DNA from: Flammeovirgaceae bacterium
Lineage (GTDB): Bacteria > Bacteroidota > Bacteroidia > Cytophagales > Cyclobacteriaceae
Direction of reading: 5' to 3'
Assembly: GCA_021298015.1 (NCBI GenBank)
Contig: JAJTGY010000046.1
Location: 1-37,814, forward strand
DNA length: 37,814 nt
Below the pieces are notes generated by a model. It saw only the letters and a program-made list of their open reading frames with translations, searched no databases and was not told where the DNA came from. This document shows, one piece after another, positions 33,355-37,814 of this stretch (positions are counted from its first letter, which is position 1; each line of letters opens with the position of its first letter). A program made the translations under genes and the position numbers.

Positions 33355-35994
33355 TTATTGACTGCCTTTAGCAATCGTAAACCGTTTCCCGATTTCATAC
33401 ACCACAATGCTTAGCACGGCATAAATGAGTAACAGACACCATTCACGGAACCCCAGCGGAATCGTATGCAACATGGTATTGAAAAATGGCGTGTATACCG
33501 CAATGAGGATCAGGCTAATACCCAATACCAAGGTTGCCAGGAGGTACTTGTTGTTAAATGGATTTAACTTGTAGACCGGCACTCGGAAACCGCGAATGGC
33601 AAAGATGTAGAAGAAGGTATTCATACCCAGCGCAACAAAGGTTACTGTTCGGGCGAATTCCAGGTGACCCGTGGTATTCCAGAAGTAGATAAAGATGCCG
33701 AAGAGCAGCGTATCCATGACGAGGGCGTAAAACAGAATCAGTTTTTTCATCTCGTTGCTGATAAGAGGTTCGTCTTTCTTACGAGGCTGGCGCTTCATAA
33801 GCCCTTCATCAATCTCATCAAAGGCCAATGCCATAGCGGGTAGCGAACTTTCGGCCAGTTTTATCCACAGGATTTGTGCCGGCAGCAAGGGTAGTGGCAA
33901 TCCCAGCAACACCGCCCCGCCAACTACAACCATCGTAGAAAATGCATCGGTGAGAAGAAATAGCATGACTTTTCGGATGTTATCGAAGATGATTCTGCCT
34001 CTGCGGACCGCCTCAACAATCGTGTTGAAGTTATCATCGAGCAGCACGAGGTCAGCCACATCTTTTGAGATGTCGGTACCACTACCCATCGCCACGCCTA
34101 TGTTTGATTTCTTCAACGCAGGCGAATCATTTACTCCGTCTCCGGTCATAGCCACCACCTCTCCATTGCGCTGGAGGGCGCTTACGATCAGGCTCTTGTG
34201 TTTGGGTTCTACCCGTGCAAATACTTTGATGTTGCCTACGCGAGTTGATAACTCTTTATCCGATAGGGTATCCAATTCCGAACCTTCAATCACGTCCTCA
34301 GGGCCCACCTGCATACTTAGTTCATTTGCAATAGTGGCGGCAGTTTGTTTGTGGTCACCTGTAATCATGACGGGTTTGATCCCGGCTTCGCGGCATTGCT
34401 GTATGGCATTAACCACTTCCGGTCTGAGCGGGTCTCGGAATGCCACCAATCCGGCAAAAATTACATCCTTCATATCAGCCGGTGAGAGTGGATGTTCGCC
34501 TGGCTCGTATATATTCTTGAATCCCAGGCCGATTACCCTCAACCCTTTTGAGGTTAACTCCTGATGGGTTGCCTTGATCTTGGCGATATCCTCTTGCCGT
34601 AGCGGTAAGGCGGTTCCTTTGCTGAAATAGAATTCAGAAAAGGAGAGTATCTTCTCGGGCGCTCCTTTTGTATAAATGAACTTTAAGAGTTGTTTCCCGG
34701 CTGAGGCGTGAAGCGTTGCCATGAATTTATGTTCTGACCCAAAGGGGATTTCTGAGATAATCGGTGATCGTTCAAGAAGTGAATTCCGGTCAATACCGCG
34801 CGCATGTCCAGCCAGCAGAAGCGCTCTGTCGGTAGGATTGCCACTGGCTTTAATCTCACTGTTTTCGTGATGGATAAACCCCGCATTACACAAGACGGAT
34901 ATCTCAAGTAGTTTTTTTATGTCGGCAGGCACAGATGCGGCTGCTGGCTCAGCGGGCAAAACGGAATCGTATGTGATGAATTGGTCGGTGCGCATTTCAC
35001 CCCGTGTGAGTGTACCGGTTTTGTCGGCACAGATAACGGTAACGGATCCCAGCGTTTCGGCCGCCACCAATTTACGCACCAATCCGTTTTTCCTTACCAG
35101 TTTATTCATCCCCACCGTCAGAATTACCGTCATGGCCGGAATTAATCCCTCGGGTACTGCAGATACTACCACCGCCACTGCGGTCATAAACATTTCCAAC
35201 AAGGGGATTCCGGTAAGAATACCAACGGAAAAAATGATCACGTTAATCACTACCAGGATGATACCTAACCATTTCCCAAAAACAATCAACTGGACTTGTA
35301 ACGGAGTTTGTTCTTCTTCGGTGGTCTGGACCATGGTAGCGATGTTTCCCAACTCCGTGTTGGTTCCCGTTGCCGTAACAATGGCTTTAGCATTTCCATT
35401 GGCGGCCACCGTACCCGCGTAGATCATGTTTTTTCGTTCAGCCAGCGGTGTGTTTTCGGGTAAAGGTTCGGTTTGTTTAGACAAGGGCAATGACTCACCG
35501 GTTAACGCGGATTCAATGGTCGAAAAATTGGTGACTTCGATGAGTCGTGCATCGGCAGGAATCTTATCACCCGATGAGATGAGGATCGCATCACCGGGCA
35601 TAATTTGTTCGTGCGAAACGGAAACCGGTGTACCGTCACGCAACACCTTAACATCGTAGCGGATGAGTTTATTCAGGCGCTCCAGGGCCTGGCCAGCTTT
35701 GTACTCCTGGAAAAAACCAATCACACTGCTGACATAAATGACTACTGAAACGATAAGGGCATCGACCCAATGCGATGTCAACACGCTGATCAAGAACGCG
35801 GCAAAAAGAATATAGATGAGTGGATTCTTAAACTGCCTGAAAAAGGTTGCCACCACGGAGAGCTTTTTCTTATCGGGCAGTTTGTTCAGGCCAAACGTCC
35901 GGATTCGTTCGTGGGCATCGGTGCCGTTCAGTCCTTGTTGGCCAGTGTTTAGTTTCTGCTGAACCTCTGATGTGGACAATAGATGGTAGTTCAT
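33355..35994 (-). CDS. P-type cation-transporting ATPase (P2-like)
   Basis: The 879-residue protein has the N-terminal cation-ATPase domain (STSEVQQKLNTGQQGLN), the actuator loop with LTGESLPLSK, the M4 motif VPEGLIPAM, the phosphorylated D324 in ICADKTGTLTRGE, the hinge MVAMTGDGVNDSPALKKSNIG-type segment, and a C-terminal helix bundle, as in Ca2+ pumps. However, the M5/M6 ion ligands differ from SERCA: the usual NLVTDGLPA reads KLAESSLPA and the M5 Asn/Glu are replaced, so Ca2+ may not be the substrate. It follows a CaCA antiporter gene by 26 bp in the same direction, suggesting a joint cation-homeostasis operon. Confidence 0.92.
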   Translation of the reverse strand: MNYHLLSTSEVQQKLNTGQQGLNGTDAHERIRTFGLNKLPDKKKLSVVATFFRQFKNPLIYILFAAFLISVLTSHWVDALIVSVVIYVSSVIGFFQEYKAGQALERLNKLIRYDVKVLRDGTPVSVSHEQIMPGDAILISSGDKIPADARLIEVTNFSTIESALTGESLPLSKQTEPLPENTPLAERKNMIYAGTVAANGNAKAIVTATGTNTELGNIATMVQTTEEEQTPLQVQLIVFGKWLGIILVVINVIIFSVGILTGIPLLEMFMTAVAVVVSAVPEGLIPAMTVILTVGMNKLVRKNGLVRKLVAAETLGSVTVICADKTGTLTRGEMRTDQFITYDSVLPAEPAAASVPADIKKLLEISVLCNAGFIHHENSEIKASGNPTDRALLLAGHARGIDRNSLLERSPIISEIPFGSEHKFMATLHASAGKQLLKFIYTKGAPEKILSFSEFYFSKGTALPLRQEDIAKIKATHQELTSKGLRVIGLGFKNIYEPGEHPLSPADMKDVIFAGLVAFRDPLRPEVVNAIQQCREAGIKPVMITGDHKQTAATIANELSMQVGPEDVIEGSELDTLSDKELSTRVGNIKVFARVEPKHKSLIVSALQRNGEVVAMTGDGVNDSPALKKSNIGVAMGSGTDISKDVADLVLLDDNFNTIVEAVRRGRIIFDNIRKVMLFLLTDAFSTMVVVGGAVLLGLPLPLLPAQILWIKLAESSLPAMALAFDEIDEGLMKRQPRKKDEPLISNEMKKLILFYALVMDTLLFGIFIYFWNTTGHLEFARTVTFVALGMNTFFYIFAIRGFRVPVYKLNPFNNKYLLATLVLGISLILIAVYTPFFNTMLHTIPLGFREWCLLLIYAVLSIVVYEIGKRFTIAKGSQ

Positions 35995-36020
35995 AAAGCT
36001 ACGCGATGAACAGACTTTGA

Positions 36021-37025
36021 TTATGTTTTAAGAAATAAGGTTAACATAAGACCTATGTACAAAATCAGCATGATTAAAGTATCTATACCAAATCGCCATA
36101 TTTTCTTTTGGGGCTTTGCCATGAATCCCAACCCGGCCACCGCAGTCATGATGATGACCACCATCACAGAATCCAAATGATCTGCTTTGATATCGGCAAA
36201 TAAAGATCCCCGGGTGTAAAAGATATCCGTGAGGGCAAGAATGAAAATGTTGAATACATTACTGCCTAAAAGGTTGCCGACCAAGAGATCGAAAGCACCC
36301 ATCCGGATGGCGGCATAGGATACGACAAGTTCCGGCAGTGAAGTGGCGGCTGCCAGAAACAGGGTACCGAAAAAGGTATTGCTCAATCCGCTCAGGTGAG
36401 CAAGTTGTTCTCCGAAGTACGGTAGAAAAAGTGCGGCTCCGATAACCACAAGGGCATTGGCGCTATAGGCGAATACCGCTTTTTTGAGTTCACCTTTGGT
36501 GTGTTGGCTGTCCGTATTAGCGTGTGGATGATTTTCTTTCTCGGATTGCGTGAATTGAAACATTCCCCAAATGGCAGCGAGGTAAACCAGAATGAGGAGA
36601 ATTGAAAATGGACTTATCCACAACAGAGCCAGCGTAACCTCGTCCAGCATTATAGCGAGGCCACTTACTGCGATAAGAATGATCCCAAACAACCCTGCAT
36701 AAAGATGACTGGTTTTCACCAATGATGTGATGGGATGTTTGATGCGCGCATCAATCAAGGATAGAATGAACAGATTAAATACACAACTTCCGAATACATT
36801 GCCCGCAGCCAGATCAGGCTCATGAACAAGTGTAACCGAACCAATACCTGTCATTAATTCAGGCAATGAAGTGACAGAGGCTATTAAAATCAGGCCCACC
36901 CAGGCGTTACCCCAGCCGGTGAGTTCGGATATTTTATCGCCATACGTTGTCAGCTTTGCTCCACTAAGGATAATGACAACCGCGCAACCAATGAAGCCAG
37001 CCAGGTACAGATACAGATCACTCAT
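36021..37025 (-). CDS. CaCA family calcium/sodium-type antiporter
   Basis: The 334-residue protein has ten or so membrane helices in two inverted halves. The alpha repeats are clear: SVTSLPELMTGIGSV with GNVFGSCVFNLF in the first half, and AATSLPELVVSYAAIRMG with GNLLGSNVFNIFILALTD in the second. These bind cation in YrbG/NCX-type exchangers of the inner membrane. It is the first gene of a two-gene unit with the P-type ATPase. Confidence 0.92.
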   Translation of the reverse strand: MSDLYLYLAGFIGCAVVIILSGAKLTTYGDKISELTGWGNAWVGLILIASVTSLPELMTGIGSVTLVHEPDLAAGNVFGSCVFNLFILSLIDARIKHPITSLVKTSHLYAGLFGIILIAVSGLAIMLDEVTLALLWISPFSILLILVYLAAIWGMFQFTQSEKENHPHANTDSQHTKGELKKAVFAYSANALVVIGAALFLPYFGEQLAHLSGLSNTFFGTLFLAAATSLPELVVSYAAIRMGAFDLLVGNLLGSNVFNIFILALTDIFYTRGSLFADIKADHLDSVMVVIIMTAVAGLGFMAKPQKKIWRFGIDTLIMLILYIGLMLTLFLKT

Positions 37026-37305
37026 TGTAATGTCGCGTTTTGATAAAACTGAGTGTCAAATGCTGTTGACGTTGATGGAGTTCATGTCGTCCAACGTTTG
37101 AGATGGCAATGTTACGCTTATTATTCCTGAACGGAATCGAGGCTAAAGCTTTCTTGGGTTGGTTAAATTAGAAAATCTTTAGAATTTGGTTTAGTGTGAG
37201 ATCTTTTGGCCCGGCAATGCACTGAGTTGCTCGGCAGCCCTGAAGAACTCACGGGATGATGAAAGTCAGGCTAAGGATCATGTTCATTGTTCGCGGTTTA
37301 TGGCT
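37026..37305. other. Intergenic region without a recognised gene
   Basis: No coding frame is convincing here. It must hold the promoter of the antiporter/ATPase unit on the minus strand, but I could not pick out a clear TAnnTTTG box. Confidence 0.4.
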
Positions 37306-37710
37306 TTACTCGGGCGTAATTATTCCGTTCTGCAGGTCGTCCAGAAATTTCCTTGGATTTGTGGTAAACCTTTCAGCGTCAGAACCCGCAAGAATTCGAG
37401 CAATTTCAGATAGTTCCGGGTCAAAGGTGTTGGGATGGTCCGCTCTAAATTTTAACCCTAAATCCCTGGTGAGGTTGATCACCTTCTCAATGAACGCGAG
37501 GTTTAATCCCCGTAGGTCCACTCTAAATCGTATGTCTTCATTGATTTCGGATGACTCTTTGTCCCAAGTGACGACAAGGTCATTTGTGTCGGGGCATCCC
37601 CAACATTGTAGGGTTTCGGTGCTCCAATCCCGTTCGAATAATTTGTCAAGAGTTGGTGAAATATCGTGGATACTTATCGATCGATTTATTTCGATATAAT
37701 CCCAGAATTG
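37306..37710 (-). pseudogene. Hypothetical gene lacking a proper start
   Basis: The frame is open for 134 codons: FWDYIEINRSISIHDIS ..., then ETLQCWGCPDTNDLVVTWDK, EDIRFRVDLRGLNLAFIEKV and NPRKFLDDLQNGIITPE. It reads as normal protein, yet two stops stand right before it and no ATG, GTG or TTG lies near its 5' end; the first GTG is at 37521. A frameshift from the overlapping frame to the right, or 5' loss, would explain this. The family is not recognised. Confidence 0.5.
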
Positions 37711-37814
37711 TCATTAGAAAGCTAAACTCAATGGTGTCGTAAAGGAATTGACATTCATCCAGAGTCCTGTAAACCATTCCCTTCGTTTCATGGCCAACGA
37801 TAGTTTAAGGATTC
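37646..37814 (-). CDS. Possible 3' end of a gene running off the right edge
   Basis: In another frame the minus strand reads TIVGHETKGMVYRTLDECQF, then LYDTIEFSFLMTILGLYRN, before a TGA at 37646. The first part looks coding, while the last 20 or so codons overlap the frame of the hypothetical gene beside it. A single frameshift near 37710 could join both into one gene. A stop lies near the edge in this frame, so a full gene may not continue. Confidence 0.3.

Overview
The window looks like a chromosome segment of a Bacteroidota bacterium, most likely of the Cytophagales. Support comes from a C25-family protein with a type IX secretion (T9SS) sorting domain, PadR/permease-prefix and PadR/PspC-GIN gene pairs, CarboxypepD_reg-like domains, and candidate promoters of the TAnnTTTG type. 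No taxon can be proved from the sequence alone. No rRNA, tRNA or CRISPR array was recognised.

Region 1 (1 to about 10890) is an AT-rich accessory region and the most unusual part. About 121-bp imperfect palindromes (eight complete, three half-copies) separate small units that mostly carry one gene each, and every recognisable gene lies on the minus strand. Each palindrome starts with AAC, ends with GTT and has arms that covary between copies. For eight units, the 15 to 18 bases at one end are the reverse complement of the bases at the other end, and this sequence is private to the unit. This is the geometry of an integron cassette array with attC sites. However, the outer boxes do not fit the usual attC consensus and no integrase is in the window. 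Cargo: a three-gene unit (PadR regulator, ABC permease, polysaccharide deacetylase), a TPR protein, a small membrane protein, an unknown 340-aa protein, a DUF433/DUF5615 toxin-antitoxin pair, a gene split by one in-frame TGA, a DUF1566-like lipoprotein, and three units without a convincing gene.

Region 2 (about 11100 to 15100) is a phenylacetyl-CoA epoxidase operon on the minus strand: a TetR regulator, then paaA, a double-domain paaB, an extra membrane protein, paaC and paaD. The genes are coupled by 4-nt overlaps, and the operon stops at paaD next to the array with no paaE. A 7-bp tandem repeat covers the paaC/paaD junction.

Region 3 (15125 to 23532) has a small divergent membrane protein, then a long co-directional minus-strand run: PadR, a PspC/GIN envelope protein, a CarboxypepD-like protein, a beta-CASP metallo-beta-lactamase nuclease, a small secreted protein, an ECF sigma factor, an anti-sigma-like protein and an outer-membrane barrel. 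It ends at a strong hairpin terminator.

Region 4 (23637 to 37814) has a PorU2-like C25 protein with a T9SS tail, an FKBP/SlyD isomerase, a secreted PepSY-like protein, an RHS-repeat remnant, katG, and a cation pair (CaCA antiporter plus P-type ATPase with altered ion-site residues). At the right edge is a broken or incomplete hypothetical gene.
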